Under the pieces are notes generated by a model. The model searched no databases and was not told where the DNA came from. It saw nothing but the letters and a program-made list of their open reading frames with translations. The position numbers and the translations under genes are program-made. Below are positions 8,998 to 17,769 of a stretch of 64,000 bases of DNA, one piece after another; position 1 is the first letter of the stretch, and the number at the start of each line of letters is the position of its first letter. The stretch covers positions 186,001 through 250,000 of the forward strand of contig NZ_JPRO01000002.1 of NCBI RefSeq assembly GCF_000737785.1, read 5' to 3'. Source of the stretch: Chryseobacterium luteum (GTDB taxonomy: Bacteria > Bacteroidota > Bacteroidia > Flavobacteriales > Weeksellaceae).

Positions 8998-9393
8998 TTA
9001 TTCATTGATCACCGTTAGAGTTTTTTTACTTTTTAACTGAAATACGTTTCCTTCAGGATCTGTTCCGTCGCATAGCCAGAAATTATAATTTTCAAAGGTT
9101 TTGATTTCTCTCATTTCAATATTTTTAGACAGAAATTTATTTCTTGCTGTTTCTATATCAGCATCAATTTCAAAAACGAGTTTTGTATTGTTATCAAATC
9201 TATAACCTGCTTCTATTTTTTCGAGATATGGCTCTCCCATCTTATGGAAACCAATGTTTACTGCTCCTGCATTCAAAAGAGCCCAGACCGGATCTTCTTC
9301 AATTACTTTTAAACTGAAGTTTTCAACATAGAAGTTTTTAAGCAATTCAACGTTTTGAACATACAGTATGATGGTGTCAAAGGTTGCATTCAT
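8998..9393 (-). CDS. VOC-family (glyoxalase/bleomycin-resistance fold) protein
   Basis: A 131-residue protein with the paired beta-alpha-beta-beta-beta layout of the vicinal oxygen chelate superfamily: ATFDTIILYVQNVELLKNFY at the start, then AGAVNIGFHKMG, KLVFEIDADIETARNKF and WLCDGTDPEGNVFQLKSKK at the end. Members include glyoxalases, ring-cleavage dioxygenases and antibiotic-binding proteins. One candidate metal ligand, the Glu in DPEGN, is visible, but the full ligand set cannot be assigned, so the activity is undetermined. Confidence 0.8.
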   Translation of the reverse strand: MNATFDTIILYVQNVELLKNFYVENFSLKVIEEDPVWALLNAGAVNIGFHKMGEPYLEKIEAGYRFDNNTKLVFEIDADIETARNKFLSKNIEMREIKTFENYNFWLCDGTDPEGNVFQLKSKKTLTVINE

Positions 9394-9490
9394 AAGTGGA
9401 TTTTAAGGTGAATAAATATAACAAAAAAAGGGTTTAAAAATAGAACAGCCTGATAGCTTATGGTCTCATTTTAATTTAAAGTGAATATTC

Positions 9491-9613
9491 GTCAGTTCGA
9501 GTAGATTTTTGGAGAAAATCGTATCGGGAAGTTTGTGATTTTTGAGGTGTCTGTGGTTCACGGGTTCTCGATACATTTTTCTCCGCTTCGCTGCGAAAAA
9601 CACTCGAACTGAC
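9491..9613. repeat. REP-like palindromic intergenic repeat
   Basis: The outer arms gtcagttcgagt (9491) and actcgaactgac (ending 9613) are inverted copies, and the symmetry continues inward (tcgtatcggg against ttctcgataca). The right half contains an inner hairpin, ctccgcttcgctgcg. The whole element folds into one long imperfect hairpin between a VOC gene and a DUF2461 gene. A reading frame across it is an artefact of the palindrome. Elements of this type are common as dispersed repeats in Flavobacteriia. Confidence 0.75.
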
Positions 9614-9660
9614 GGAGGAAATTTGGTATCGGGTATTAATTTTTTAAATAACACCAGCTT

Positions 9661-10320
9661 CTAAACTAAAGGTTCCCCATTTAAGTCCGTGGTAAGCACT
9701 TCACTCATGTAATCGAAAAACGGACGCATGGCTAGTAGAGTGAGCAGAGCCTCTTTCTGAAAGCTGCCGGACAGAACTTCCTTATCCGTGAATTTCCTCA
9801 TCACTACGTATTGTTTTTTCCTGATTAAATCTATGGCGGGATGGTTTTTATCAAAACCTCTGGGAGCTGTTTTTACAGCGTCTCCCTTGATTTCTCCGAA
9901 GTATTTTATGAACGTTTCATCAGAAGTGATCTTTTCTATTTCTGCTGTATTAAGCTCGAATTCTTTACGGATACGGAGCAGATCTTTGGCTTCAGGTCCC
10001 CAGAAACCGCCTCCCACGAAACTGTTATTGGGTTCCAGATGGATATAATATCCTCCTCTCAGCATCGGTTTTGAACGGGAATATCCAACCCCGAAATTGG
10101 TTTTGTACGGTGTTGCGTCCTTAGAAAAACGGACATCCCGGTAAATCCTGAAAATATGGATTCCTTTTAAATGATCATGTTCCTGAAGCTCGGTATAGAT
10201 CTGGTTGAAAAAAACTTTGTTTTCTTTGATCACCGAATCATATTCCGCTTTATGCTGGGTAAACCATTCACGGGTGTTGTTTTTTTCTAAATGTTTTAGG
10301 AATTCAAAGGTTTTCTTCAT
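9661..10320 (-). CDS. DUF2461 (TIGR02453) family protein
   Basis: A 219-residue protein matching DUF2461 along its full length: FLKHLEKNNTREWFTQHKAE at the start, the central HIFRIYRDVRFSKDATPYKT, GGYYIHLEPNNSFVGGGFW, and APRGFDKNHPAIDLIRKKQY. The family is widespread in bacteria and fungi and has no proven biochemical role; the conserved Arg, Asp and Lys residues of the RDVRFSKD block suggest a binding pocket. It is a single gene just past the palindromic repeat at 9491-9613. Confidence 0.88.
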   Translation of the reverse strand: MKKTFEFLKHLEKNNTREWFTQHKAEYDSVIKENKVFFNQIYTELQEHDHLKGIHIFRIYRDVRFSKDATPYKTNFGVGYSRSKPMLRGGYYIHLEPNNSFVGGGFWGPEAKDLLRIRKEFELNTAEIEKITSDETFIKYFGEIKGDAVKTAPRGFDKNHPAIDLIRKKQYVVMRKFTDKEVLSGSFQKEALLTLLAMRPFFDYMSEVLTTDLNGEPLV

Positions 10321-10353
10321 GATGGTAAAAAATGTGAATATTGGAGAGTTAGA

Positions 10354-11007
10354 TTAGTAGTCTGTAAATTTTATTTCAACTTCAGGAAGTTTTTTCAGTA
10401 CTCTTGTCTTTCGGATTGTTTCAATCATGTTTTCTGTAAATTGATCTTTACCGGCTGAATGGCCAATCAGGAGACTTACGTGGTTTTTTAGTTCATTGAG
10501 CCATTCTCCGGCATGACTGGCTTCTAATAACTTTTGATAATAGTGATTTCGTTCAACCAAATCATCAATCAGCCCACATACGGTTCCTTTGTGATAGCTT
10601 CCCCAAATTTCCTCACTTGTGTAGGTTTGGTTCAGAATGAACGATTTGGCTTTCTGAAGATTTTGGAGATTTTCTCTGTATTCCAGGGCTTTGCTCAGTG
10701 CAATTTTACAGAAATTTTCAACTTCCCTTGAAAACTGGTCTTCATTTCCATTATATTCTACAAAATCAACATCCTGCCTATACCCTATGTCAAATGAAAA
10801 ATAGACCTGTTCATGCCAATGGAAGTTGACCCCGATATTTAGAGTAGTTCCCTGTCTTCCTGTAAATGGCTGAAACTCGATTACGGTGGTGTACCAGCCA
10901 CGATCGTCAAGCCAGATTCTGGATTTTCCCTTTTGCTTTATACCGTAAGGGGTCAGTATTTTTTTTGCAGTTTTACTGATAATTTTTGAATGGTCCGGTG
11001 GTGTCAT
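10354..11007 (-). CDS. DUF4304-like protein
   Basis: A 217-residue soluble protein. The N-terminal half resembles DUF4304: KKILTPYGIKQKGKSRIWLD, then WYTTVIEFQPF, then GTTLNIGVNFHW, which are the successive strands of that domain. The C-terminal half is helical and less conserved (NLQKAKSFILNQTYTSEEIW). Function unknown; DUF4304 proteins often occur with SMI1-type immunity-like genes, several of which lie nearby. It lies 37 bases from the next gene on the same strand. Confidence 0.55.
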   Translation of the reverse strand: MTPPDHSKIISKTAKKILTPYGIKQKGKSRIWLDDRGWYTTVIEFQPFTGRQGTTLNIGVNFHWHEQVYFSFDIGYRQDVDFVEYNGNEDQFSREVENFCKIALSKALEYRENLQNLQKAKSFILNQTYTSEEIWGSYHKGTVCGLIDDLVERNHYYQKLLEASHAGEWLNELKNHVSLLIGHSAGKDQFTENMIETIRKTRVLKKLPEVEIKFTDY

Positions 11008-11044
11008 ATTGTAGTTTTAAATCGGCTGGCAGTTCAATCTTTTT

Positions 11045-11635
11045 TTAATTCTCCTTCTGAATCATGAAGCCATGAGACTGCAGATATTCATCCAGGTCAA
11101 CATCAAAAGGAATCACGTAATTATTATCCAGATCAAACATTCCACTTTCGCCGTCTGAAGATTCTAAAAATCCCAGCATCTTAGATTGGGTTTGTTCTTT
11201 GGCATTTTTCCAGCAGTTCATCAGGAAATCAATTTCCAGGCCGGACTGGTTTTCCCAGTAATGGGCGTAATCCAAATGGTCGTTTTCATCCAGATAAGCC
11301 GAATAATCAATATTGTTTTCTTCCAAAATCTTTTTGCATAATTCCTGAACATCAGCAGGGGAGTAGTCCTGAAATGAATGCTCTTTCAAATGAAGTTCTG
11401 CAATCTGAATGGTCTTGTCGGTATCATAATATTCGTAATGAGGCAGTGCAAATAAAAAGCTTAAAGGACTTGAAGCATAATAATACAGGCTGATCACCTC
11501 AATTTTTTTGTCATCTTCCCTGAATTTATATTTTGAACTGAATACATCTGCAAGGAAACTGGTGACTGTTTTTTCCCTGGGAAGCAGGAAGGTGTTTTTA
11601 AAGGCTTCATCTATTTTTGTTTCTATTTTCTTCAT
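11045..11635 (-). CDS. Hypothetical acidic cytoplasmic protein
   Basis: A 196-residue acidic protein without signal peptide or membrane segment. Visible traits are an N-terminal basic helix (MKKIETKIDEAFKNTFLLPR), a Tyr-rich stretch (ISLYYYASSPLSFLFALPHY), a DxxD-rich middle (YSAYLDENDHLDYAHYW) and a C-terminus with FDLDNNYVIPFDVDLDEYL. I do not recognise a family. It is probably cotranscribed with the DUF4304-like gene 37 bases downstream. Confidence 0.6.
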   Translation of the reverse strand: MKKIETKIDEAFKNTFLLPREKTVTSFLADVFSSKYKFREDDKKIEVISLYYYASSPLSFLFALPHYEYYDTDKTIQIAELHLKEHSFQDYSPADVQELCKKILEENNIDYSAYLDENDHLDYAHYWENQSGLEIDFLMNCWKNAKEQTQSKMLGFLESSDGESGMFDLDNNYVIPFDVDLDEYLQSHGFMIQKEN

Positions 11636-11937
11636 GCTTCAATTCATTTTTTATGATTGTAAAAGTAGAGAAAAGGCTTTGAAAAAATTGGCGATCAGAC
11701 GAAAAAATCTAAGGAATTGTATGTTTTTTTTTATTCCGACGAAAGCAAAGTTACATCGCTGATTAGGCGTTAAAATTAATCTTTACGTTAAAGAAACTCA
11801 GACAAAAATTTATTAAATAAAAACTAAGTGAAGATAAGAGGCTGTTTGAATTTTTAAAATCCCGCAGATTTGGCAGATTACACAAACTTTTATAAACTAT
11901 TCATTTCTACAGAAATTACGAAAACTCTGCGCAACCT

Positions 11938-12120
11938 TGTTTTTGATCAAACAAGGACTCCGGAAGTCACAAACACCTATGTTTGTCATAAAATGACTTG
12001 TTGTTTGGTTACAAACAATAGTGTTTATAACCAAACAACATCTCCGGAAGTCACACGCAGTATTGCGGGAAACCAAAGAAGCTGGTATTTTGTTTCCAAC
12101 AATATTGTTTGTAACCAAAT
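11938..12120. repeat. Array of nested palindromes in a 585-base gene-free region
   Basis: The gap 11636-12220 has no convincing gene. Its second half is a string of hairpins: ttgtttggtta/taaccaaacaa around caaacaatagtgttta (11998-12047), acaaacacctatgtttgt, and a diverged copy near 12085-12120 with caacaatattgtttgtaacc. The spacer ctccggaagtcaca occurs twice. Short frames on both strands here are palindrome artefacts. Related motifs recur near 15885, so this is a dispersed repeat family. The first half of the gap (11640-11930) shows nothing I can assign. Confidence 0.7.
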
Positions 12121-12220
12121 ACTGATTTTTATGTATTAAAACCCTTTAAAAATTACATTATTAGCAATTTAAATATGCAATATGTTGAAATAAGCGTGGA
12201 TGCTTGCGTAAATGAGTATT

Positions 12221-12628
12221 TTATTTCTGAATAAATTGCTCAAGTTTGGCCATCATTTCATCTTTTTCTTTCAGCATTCTTTCGTACAGGGCAATTTTTT
12301 CTTCGTGTAGCTGTAGAACTTTATCTATAGGGTGGAATGAAGGATTGTAGTTGATGCCGTTAAGTATAGCACCATTGTCAAAGGTGTTGGCAATAATATT
12401 TATAGCTTGTTCTTCATCCATATTTTCGATAGCTTCCACGGGAACCTTCAGGATGTGGGAGATTTTTTCTAAAATATCCTCTTCTACAGTTTCTTTCTGC
12501 TCCAGGAGTGAAATTTTCTTTTGGTTCCAATCTTCACCAAGATCAAAAGCCAATGCTTCCTGCTTCATACCCAACATCTCACGAAAACGTTTGATATTTC
12601 TGCCCTGGTGTATTTTTTTGTTTTGCAT
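12221..12628 (-). CDS. XRE-family transcriptional regulator
   Basis: A 135-residue DNA-binding protein. Residues 8-65 form a helix-turn-helix of the Cro/C1 type (GRNIKRFREMLGMKQEALAF, then WNQKKISLLEQKETVEEDIL). The rest is a linker with a predicted C-terminal coiled coil (VLQLHEEKIALYERMLKEKD), which probably mediates dimerisation. It is a free-standing gene, and its regulon cannot be read from the sequence. Similar short XRE plus coiled-coil regulators are frequent in Chryseobacterium-like genomes. Confidence 0.85.
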   Translation of the reverse strand: MQNKKIHQGRNIKRFREMLGMKQEALAFDLGEDWNQKKISLLEQKETVEEDILEKISHILKVPVEAIENMDEEQAINIIANTFDNGAILNGINYNPSFHPIDKVLQLHEEKIALYERMLKEKDEMMAKLEQFIQK

Positions 12629-12735
12629 ATTTGTGTGAGTTATAGAAACAAATATAGGTAAAAGTTGGGGGATAAAAAATGGAGGAGTGGGGTAATTTAT
12701 TCTTGGTTGGAAAAAAGGTTTGGTTAGAATTTTCC

Positions 12736-13482
12736 CTACACAATGTTTTTAATATCATTTAATATTTTAATGTATTCTTGGTATTCTTTTTTTAATTTGT
12801 CTTCTTCTTTTCTTGCCAGTTCATACAATTCACTTCTATTTAATGACATAATATCTTGAGGTTTCTTTGGAGTATGAGACATAAATTTAACATATAAATT
12901 ATTTACTTCAGTATTTTGTTTTGTTAAGTGCTGTATTTTTGATATTTCCTTAGTGAAATTAGAGAAATTTTCTGCTATTACATTTTCTATAATTATTGCT
13001 TTATTACCAGATTCAATATGGTAATTATAAAATTTATTTACATCATTTAAATTGGGGGTTTCTAAATTTTCTTCATATTGATATTGAGCATACCAATAAT
13101 GTTTATGAACTTTATGCATTGCAAGTTCATTATAATTATGTCTTAAAAGATATGTTAATTTTTCAAGCTCTGATTTAGATTCAAGAATCTGATTATCATT
13201 ATCCTTTTTATTTTTTTTATTTTCAAAATAAATTTGTGTTCCTAATGTTAAAAATGCACCGATAAGTAAAGGAATTAATGTATCCCAAATAGATTGTTTT
13301 GCCTCGTTTTTTGTAGAAAGTTTTTTAATATAGTTTTCTAACACTTCATTTTTTAATTCAACCTTTTGATATTCAACTTTAGTAGGTGTAAAGTGAATAT
13401 TTGTTTTATTAATTGTATCTTTTTTTTGAGAAAATATGATTGTAAAAATCAAAAAAAAGATAGTGAAAAATATTTGTTTCAT
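12736..13482 (-). CDS. Membrane-anchored hypothetical protein with coiled coil
   Basis: A 248-residue protein with a signal-like N-terminus (MKQIFFTIFFLIFTIIFSQ), a single transmembrane segment at about residues 66-83 (WDTLIPLLIGAFLTLGTQIY) and a long Lys/Glu-rich helical tail. The topology suggests a short outer segment and a cytoplasmic coiled coil. No family is recognised. Its coding region is more AT-rich than its neighbours and the gene is flanked by non-coding gaps, which fits acquired DNA, though no mobile element touches it. Confidence 0.55.
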   Translation of the reverse strand: MKQIFFTIFFLIFTIIFSQKKDTINKTNIHFTPTKVEYQKVELKNEVLENYIKKLSTKNEAKQSIWDTLIPLLIGAFLTLGTQIYFENKKNKKDNDNQILESKSELEKLTYLLRHNYNELAMHKVHKHYWYAQYQYEENLETPNLNDVNKFYNYHIESGNKAIIIENVIAENFSNFTKEISKIQHLTKQNTEVNNLYVKFMSHTPKKPQDIMSLNRSELYELARKEEDKLKKEYQEYIKILNDIKNIV

Positions 13483-13649
13483 ATGTTTGTTTTGAATTGT
13501 TAAAGTTTTAGTTTCAATGTATGTTGGAATTATAAGTTTATTAAGAATTAGGTAAAACTACAAATGACTGCAATTTAAAAAACGAAAGCAAAAAGATCAA
13601 GATAGATTCCTGTTGTTTTCTGCCACTCTTTGGTTTAACTCATTAAATT

Positions 13650-14345
13650 CTATCCAAATATTTTTTTCCAAAAACCTCCTTTGGGCTTATTATTCTGTTC
13701 GCTGAAATATGGTGTTGGAGTATTAATGTCACTGTTATCTTTTGTCAAATTTTTAATTCCATTATACAAAGGCTGTTCATTTTTTGTAATGGTGGATATG
13801 GAGGTCAGAGGATAAAATTTTTCGGAGGCATCCATTCCAACCGGGAAGTTTGTTCTTTTTAACCAAAATGGCTCCAGCAGATCACTTATGGGTTCCATGT
13901 GTATTTTATTATCAAAGCTTTGTCTTGCTTTTTTAATGAAGTCTTCGTCCCAGTTTGAGGTGACGCTCTCAAAATATTTTAAACTTTTTGCAGGGATGTG
14001 CAGCAAAAAAATTTGAGTTTTACCTTCAAGTTGATAGATATCAAGAATTTTGAAATAGCTGTCAAGGTTTAAACAACAATGGCCAAACCTTTCATTGTCC
14101 GGATTTACTTCATACAGTTTTGCTGCTTTTGCAGAGGCAATTAAAAATCGGGTATTAAACTTAATTCCACCGCCTCTGATACTTACATCAAGAAAAAATC
14201 CGTTTCGGATGAGTTTGCCTTTTGTGAATTTTTCGGCTACAGAAGGGTTTAGATCACAATCTTTATAATATAATGTGGCTCCGGGATAGGTCCAGTTTAT
14301 TATTTCTTCATTGTTTTCAAAAAGACCATTTCCGATTTCTGTCAT
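13650..14345 (-). CDS. Hypothetical protein
   Basis: A 231-residue soluble protein without recognisable family. It has a beta-rich first half (GFFLDVSIRGGGIKFNTRFL), a segment NERFGHCCLNLDSYFKILDI with a Cys pair, the block AKSLKYFESVTSNWDEDFIK, and a low-complexity polar C-terminus ending GGFWKKIFG. It lies at the edge of the region with attC-like relics: the next gene upstream ends in an attC half-site. Whether it is cassette-borne is not clear, since no complete attC follows it. Confidence 0.5.
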   Translation of the reverse strand: MTEIGNGLFENNEEIINWTYPGATLYYKDCDLNPSVAEKFTKGKLIRNGFFLDVSIRGGGIKFNTRFLIASAKAAKLYEVNPDNERFGHCCLNLDSYFKILDIYQLEGKTQIFLLHIPAKSLKYFESVTSNWDEDFIKKARQSFDNKIHMEPISDLLEPFWLKRTNFPVGMDASEKFYPLTSISTITKNEQPLYNGIKNLTKDNSDINTPTPYFSEQNNKPKGGFWKKIFG

Positions 14346-14420
14346 ATGTTTGATTATTTTTTATTAAAGATTAAATTTCTTGCGAAATATAAACGTGTAT
14401 TTACTACAAAAATCTCAATC

Positions 14421-14440
14421 TTGCCAAACGCCTGTTGTAC
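14421..14440 (-). other. attC-like half-site relic
   Basis: The bases ttgccaaacg cctgttgtac match the gene-proximal half of the attC-like sites found at 22.7-25.5 kb (tgccaaactgctgttatg, cgccaaacggctgttatg). They sit 5 bases past the stop of the gene at 14446-15039, exactly where an attC would be. The distal half (cataacgtttcgggg type) is missing, so the site looks truncated. Confidence 0.5.
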
Positions 14441-14445
14441 TTTCG

Positions 14446-15039
14446 TTATTCTGGTATTATTGGTTCGGCATTATGATAATATTTCATATTTTCCCAATCA
14501 ACATCAGGTAGATTCATAAATTCTTCAGCAGTAAAAGACTCTTTAAATTCATTGATATATTTAAAATGTTTTGGATTTAACGTATCTATACTGCTAACTT
14601 TACTTTTGCTGTAATACCAAAATGTATATAATTTTTTACCATTTTTATCATAAAAATATTTATTAGTTTCTTCTTCACCACCAACTATTGAGCTGACATA
14701 AATTTCTCGATTATTTTTGTCAATAACTGAAAAGCTATCATTTTCATCTTTAATTCCAGCATAGTAATCTGTATGCGTTCGTTTAAAATAGTCTCCAATT
14801 TTTTCTAACTCAATCATTTCAACGGAAGAAATTTCAAAGTTTTCTTTTAAAATATTCTCAGGATTTTCGGTTTCGTATAAATAATAAATCAGATGAGTTA
14901 TTTTTTCATTTAAATACTCTTCTTTCTTTTTTATAAAGCCATTTTTATAATAAACTTTTAAATATTTTCCAGAAAAATTGATGAAATTAAAATCTATTTC
15001 ATTTTCAAAATAATCTTCATATTTAATTTCAAATTCCAT
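14446..15039 (-). CDS. Hypothetical cassette-type protein
   Basis: A 197-residue acidic protein, rich in Tyr, Glu and Asn, with no signal peptide or membrane segment and no recognised family. It begins MEFEIKYEDYFENEIDFNF and contains YFYDKNGKKLYTFWYYSKSK, a strand-turn-strand pattern. Its position between an attC-like half-site (14421) and a complete attC-like site (15073-15207) suggests it arrived as an integron cassette. Its AT-rich composition agrees with the cassettes further along. Confidence 0.5.
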   Translation of the reverse strand: MEFEIKYEDYFENEIDFNFINFSGKYLKVYYKNGFIKKKEEYLNEKITHLIYYLYETENPENILKENFEISSVEMIELEKIGDYFKRTHTDYYAGIKDENDSFSVIDKNNREIYVSSIVGGEEETNKYFYDKNGKKLYTFWYYSKSKVSSIDTLNPKHFKYINEFKESFTAEEFMNLPDVDWENMKYYHNAEPIIPE

Positions 15040-15072
15040 GATGTTTATTTTTTAGCGTTTTTTTATAATGAT

Positions 15073-15207
15073 GCCCAACGGTTTCGGGGCTTGGCATTCG
15101 GGCGGGATTTCTTGCACAAAAGTTAAGCTTTGCACTAATACCAAATTTATAACAAAAAAGTTCAAGTTTGCACTTCAGCCCGTCTGACAACCCTTTTTGG
15201 CGGCAGT
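15073..15207 (-). other. attC-like recombination site (relic array)
   Basis: The left end, cccaacggtttcggggcttggc, matches the conserved cataacgtttcggggcttggcg of the sites at 23.9 and 25.4 kb. The right end, cttcagcccgtctgacaacc, pairs with it imperfectly. The site lies right after the stop of the gene at 15212-15784, the normal place for attC. The gene-proximal core is degenerate (ctttttggcgg where other sites have cttgttatg), so it may no longer recombine. Confidence 0.6.
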
Positions 15208-15211
15208 GCTT

Positions 15212-15784
15212 TTATTCGCTCAATTTCCTTTTGATTGTTTCCCAGGCAGTTTGTTCATACTCAAATGCGATTTCTTCATTTGTCGTTATTTTATTGTGAT
15301 TTAACAATTGTGCAATCAACGATAAACTTTTTGGCTTTTTAAGACCTTTCTTTGAAATAATGATGAATGTATTCACTCTTGCTCCTTTGTTGGTTAGTGC
15401 GTTTTTTCTTTCGGGTTCTTGTGTAAATTCAAAAGAAATTGATTGTCTTCCTGCTGAATGCCGGCTTCCTACCTTTAACAATTTTGCAGATTGTATTTCT
15501 GTCCATATTATTTTTCTTTTCCAAAAAATTGAATAAGCAGAAATTCCATCCCTATTTATTTTTATAACAGGCAAAAAGGTTGATGTCAATAGCCAAATGT
15601 CAAGGATTAAAATTATTACTATACCAATGAAGCCGATAAAATTTTCATACAGATAAAATCCTATTCCGCTTTCAGCAATATTGAAAATTCCAACTGCTAA
15701 AAATTGCAAAGTAAATAAAATCATCAAAATTGTTATGATGCTTAAAAACGAAACTTTTGTGAAAATTCTGTAAATCGATTTCAA
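15212..15784 (-). CDS. Two-helix membrane protein with PH-like domain, cassette-borne
   Basis: A 190-residue protein. Two hydrophobic segments (VSFLSIITILMILFTLQFLA and FIGFIGIVIILILDIWLL) are followed by a beta-rich part beginning PVIKINRDGISAYSIFWKRK and WTEIQSAKLLKVGSR, a common pattern for bacterial PH-domain membrane proteins. Start is TTG at 15784; I see no in-frame ATG. An attC-like site follows its stop, and a truncated attC half-site precedes its start, so it behaves as an integron cassette. Function unknown. Confidence 0.6.
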   Translation of the reverse strand: MKSIYRIFTKVSFLSIITILMILFTLQFLAVGIFNIAESGIGFYLYENFIGFIGIVIILILDIWLLTSTFLPVIKINRDGISAYSIFWKRKIIWTEIQSAKLLKVGSRHSAGRQSISFEFTQEPERKNALTNKGARVNTFIIISKKGLKKPKSLSLIAQLLNHNKITTNEEIAFEYEQTAWETIKRKLSE

Positions 15785-15820
15785 TATTTTTTATGTTTTT
15801 ATACGTTTCAGTCAGCATTA

Positions 15821-15895
15821 CCGCTAACGGTTTGAAGTCTCCCGCAGTTTGCTGGAGACCACCGGAGGGGCTCCGTTGGTTACAACCAATAGTGA
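15821..15895. repeat. attC half-site fused to a palindromic repeat
   Basis: ccgctaacggtttg (15821-15834) is the distal half of an attC-like site. It runs directly into a palindromic repeat: gtctcccgcagtttgctggagac, then ggaggggctcc, then ggttacaacc followed by aatagtgattgttt. The latter motif recurs in the hairpin array at 11938-12120. The junction suggests that the repeat truncated an older attC. Confidence 0.5.
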
Positions 15896-15935
15896 TTGTT
15901 TCTATAAAAGGATTTATTGCTGAAGTAAGGATGTT

Positions 15936-16409
15936 CTATTGAGTATAATTTCCTGAAATAATATGATCTTCCATTACTCCCACAATCTCAGAAACAGGAA
16001 CTTTGAATATCCCGGCTTCTCCTTTGTCAAACTCTTTTTTCCAATAAGAATATCCATCCATTTCAAGAGAATCGGGCATTTTGCCGTTTTCATTGTGTAG
16101 TTTGATGATACTTTTGTTCAGTGCTTCTTCAGAAATCGGAATGTGGCTTAATTCATTTGCAAAACCTTCAGAACTTTTTGGATTTTTCATCTTTAATCCA
16201 CTAACTGAAATATGAATGACTTTCCCGGTTTGAGGATATTCTTCAATCTTCAAAATTTTTAGAGTCGATTTTTCTTCTCCAGTACGGGTTTTGTATTTCC
16301 ATTCCTGGCCTACACGGTATTTATTAGCCTCCGAATTATCTTTACAATGGCTTAGAAATAGACTGGCAATTATTAAAACGAGAAAACGAATCATAGAATT
16401 GATATTCAT
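15936..16409 (-). CDS. Hypothetical lipoprotein
   Basis: A 157-residue protein with a lipoprotein signal peptide (MIRFLVLIIASLFLSHC; the lipobox Cys follows LSH, which is slightly unusual). The mature part starts with an acidic spacer and then YRVGQEWKYKTRTGEEKSTL, a strand pair often seen in small Bacteroidota lipoproteins. No family is recognised. It starts 16 bases after the Kelch gene ends on the same strand, so the two are probably cotranscribed. Confidence 0.65.
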   Translation of the reverse strand: MNINSMIRFLVLIIASLFLSHCKDNSEANKYRVGQEWKYKTRTGEEKSTLKILKIEEYPQTGKVIHISVSGLKMKNPKSSEGFANELSHIPISEEALNKSIIKLHNENGKMPDSLEMDGYSYWKKEFDKGEAGIFKVPVSEIVGVMEDHIISGNYTQ

Positions 16410-16425
16410 ATCTGAAAGCTTATTA

Positions 16426-17601
16426 TTATCTTATAATTCTAACCTGTTGTAAAATTCCTTTCTCATTTTTATAACTGAAAATATAAGTTCCGGTTCGTAC
16501 TTTCGATAAATCTATATTTTTATTATAATAGGCAAACCCTTTGCTGATTGGCTTTCCATCTATTGAGAAAACGGTGTATTCAAATTGATTGCTGTTATTT
16601 TTATTACTGATGACAAAACCGTCTCTGGCTGCGTTGGTATACACCTTTGTTTTCAATACTTGATCTTCATTGTTTTCATTTGCAGAGAGTATATCTTCGT
16701 TAATATCTGCCACTTGTATGCTTTTAATAGCTGAGCTGGTGAGAGACGTGGTACTTCCACCGATGATGTATAATTTATTATTGTATACTTCCGCTGCAGC
16801 GTGTCTTCTGGGAATCATATTGGATGATAACTGATGTAACTTGTTGGTTGTAGTATCAAAATAGGCCAGAAAAGTCTGATTATTAAAACCACCTACAATG
16901 AAAATCTTATTACCGGATACAGCCAATGCGTGTCCGGATATACCAGCAGGCATCGTATACTGATCAATCCAAAGATTAGTTTTGAGATCATAAACATTGA
17001 TCAGACGAGATGGGGTCCCGTTAAAACCACCAATTACATACAATTTATCATTAACAATTTTGCCCTTTGCTTCTCTGGCTGTAGGCATATTGGGTAATGG
17101 ATTCCATGTATTGGAAGCAATATCATAATACTGGAATTTATTAGAAAATACAGTGGTTGCAGCTCCATTGAGTCCGCTTCCACCAAATACATATATTCTG
17201 CCATTATGGATTGCTGAGCCTGAATTTCCTGTATAGGAATGATTCACAGCTCCCTTCGTTACTGTACTGGTTGCAAGGTCTACAATTTCAAGATGGCTGT
17301 TTCCCCAACCGTTAAAAATATAAATTTTATTATTGTAAGTTTCGGAATTAGCAAATCTTTTCGGAAGTAGAGTAGAATTGAGAACACTCCAGCTGTTATT
17401 GGGAATATTATATTTTTCAACATACTTTGCATCACTTGCTTTTTCATGATACCCATTGCTCACATAGATATTATCATTCACGATTACACTGGTTATGGCA
17501 CCTCTGCCTGCAGACATATTGGCGAGATTTTTAAATTGAAGGGTTTGTGCGTGAGATAACCATGAGCTCAACAATGAAAGGATTACTAATTTTATTTTCA
17601 A
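16426..17601 (-). CDS. Kelch-repeat protein with type IX secretion sorting domain
   Basis: A 391-residue secreted protein. A signal peptide (MKIKLVILSLLSSWLSHAQ) is followed by Kelch repeats, each with the NxxIYxxGG pattern: NNKIYIFNGWGN, NGRIYVFGGSGLNG, NDKLYVIGGFNG, GNKIFIVGGFNN and NNKLYIIGGSTT, together a six-bladed propeller. The last 75 residues (TAARDGFVISNK through GTYIFSYKNEKGILQQVRII) form a T9SS type A C-terminal domain, which directs export through the Bacteroidota type IX system to the cell surface. The start codon is TTG. Ligand unknown. Confidence 0.85.
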   Translation of the reverse strand: MKIKLVILSLLSSWLSHAQTLQFKNLANMSAGRGAITSVIVNDNIYVSNGYHEKASDAKYVEKYNIPNNSWSVLNSTLLPKRFANSETYNNKIYIFNGWGNSHLEIVDLATSTVTKGAVNHSYTGNSGSAIHNGRIYVFGGSGLNGAATTVFSNKFQYYDIASNTWNPLPNMPTAREAKGKIVNDKLYVIGGFNGTPSRLINVYDLKTNLWIDQYTMPAGISGHALAVSGNKIFIVGGFNNQTFLAYFDTTTNKLHQLSSNMIPRRHAAAEVYNNKLYIIGGSTTSLTSSAIKSIQVADINEDILSANENNEDQVLKTKVYTNAARDGFVISNKNNSNQFEYTVFSIDGKPISKGFAYYNKNIDLSKVRTGTYIFSYKNEKGILQQVRIIR

Positions 17602-17769
17602 TGGTATTAAGATTTAGTGTTTGGTTTCCTTAATTTTCTGTTCAAAATTCGGGATTGTTTTTAGCACCGAATATCAATAGAACATCTAAGTTCAAATATA
17701 GGAAAAAAGTGTAAGCAAATTCTTTCGGTTAGCTTTTTCAAAACCCCAAACATACATATATTTTTTGCG

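Noticed and set aside
9466..9654. A 62-codon minus-strand frame over the palindromic repeat.
   Set aside because: It follows the arms of the inverted repeat; basic, low-complexity composition and no start context.
11870..12139. Overlapping frames of 89 and 73 codons on opposite strands.
   Set aside because: Both run through the hairpin array at 11938-12120 and repeat its units; palindromes keep both strands open.
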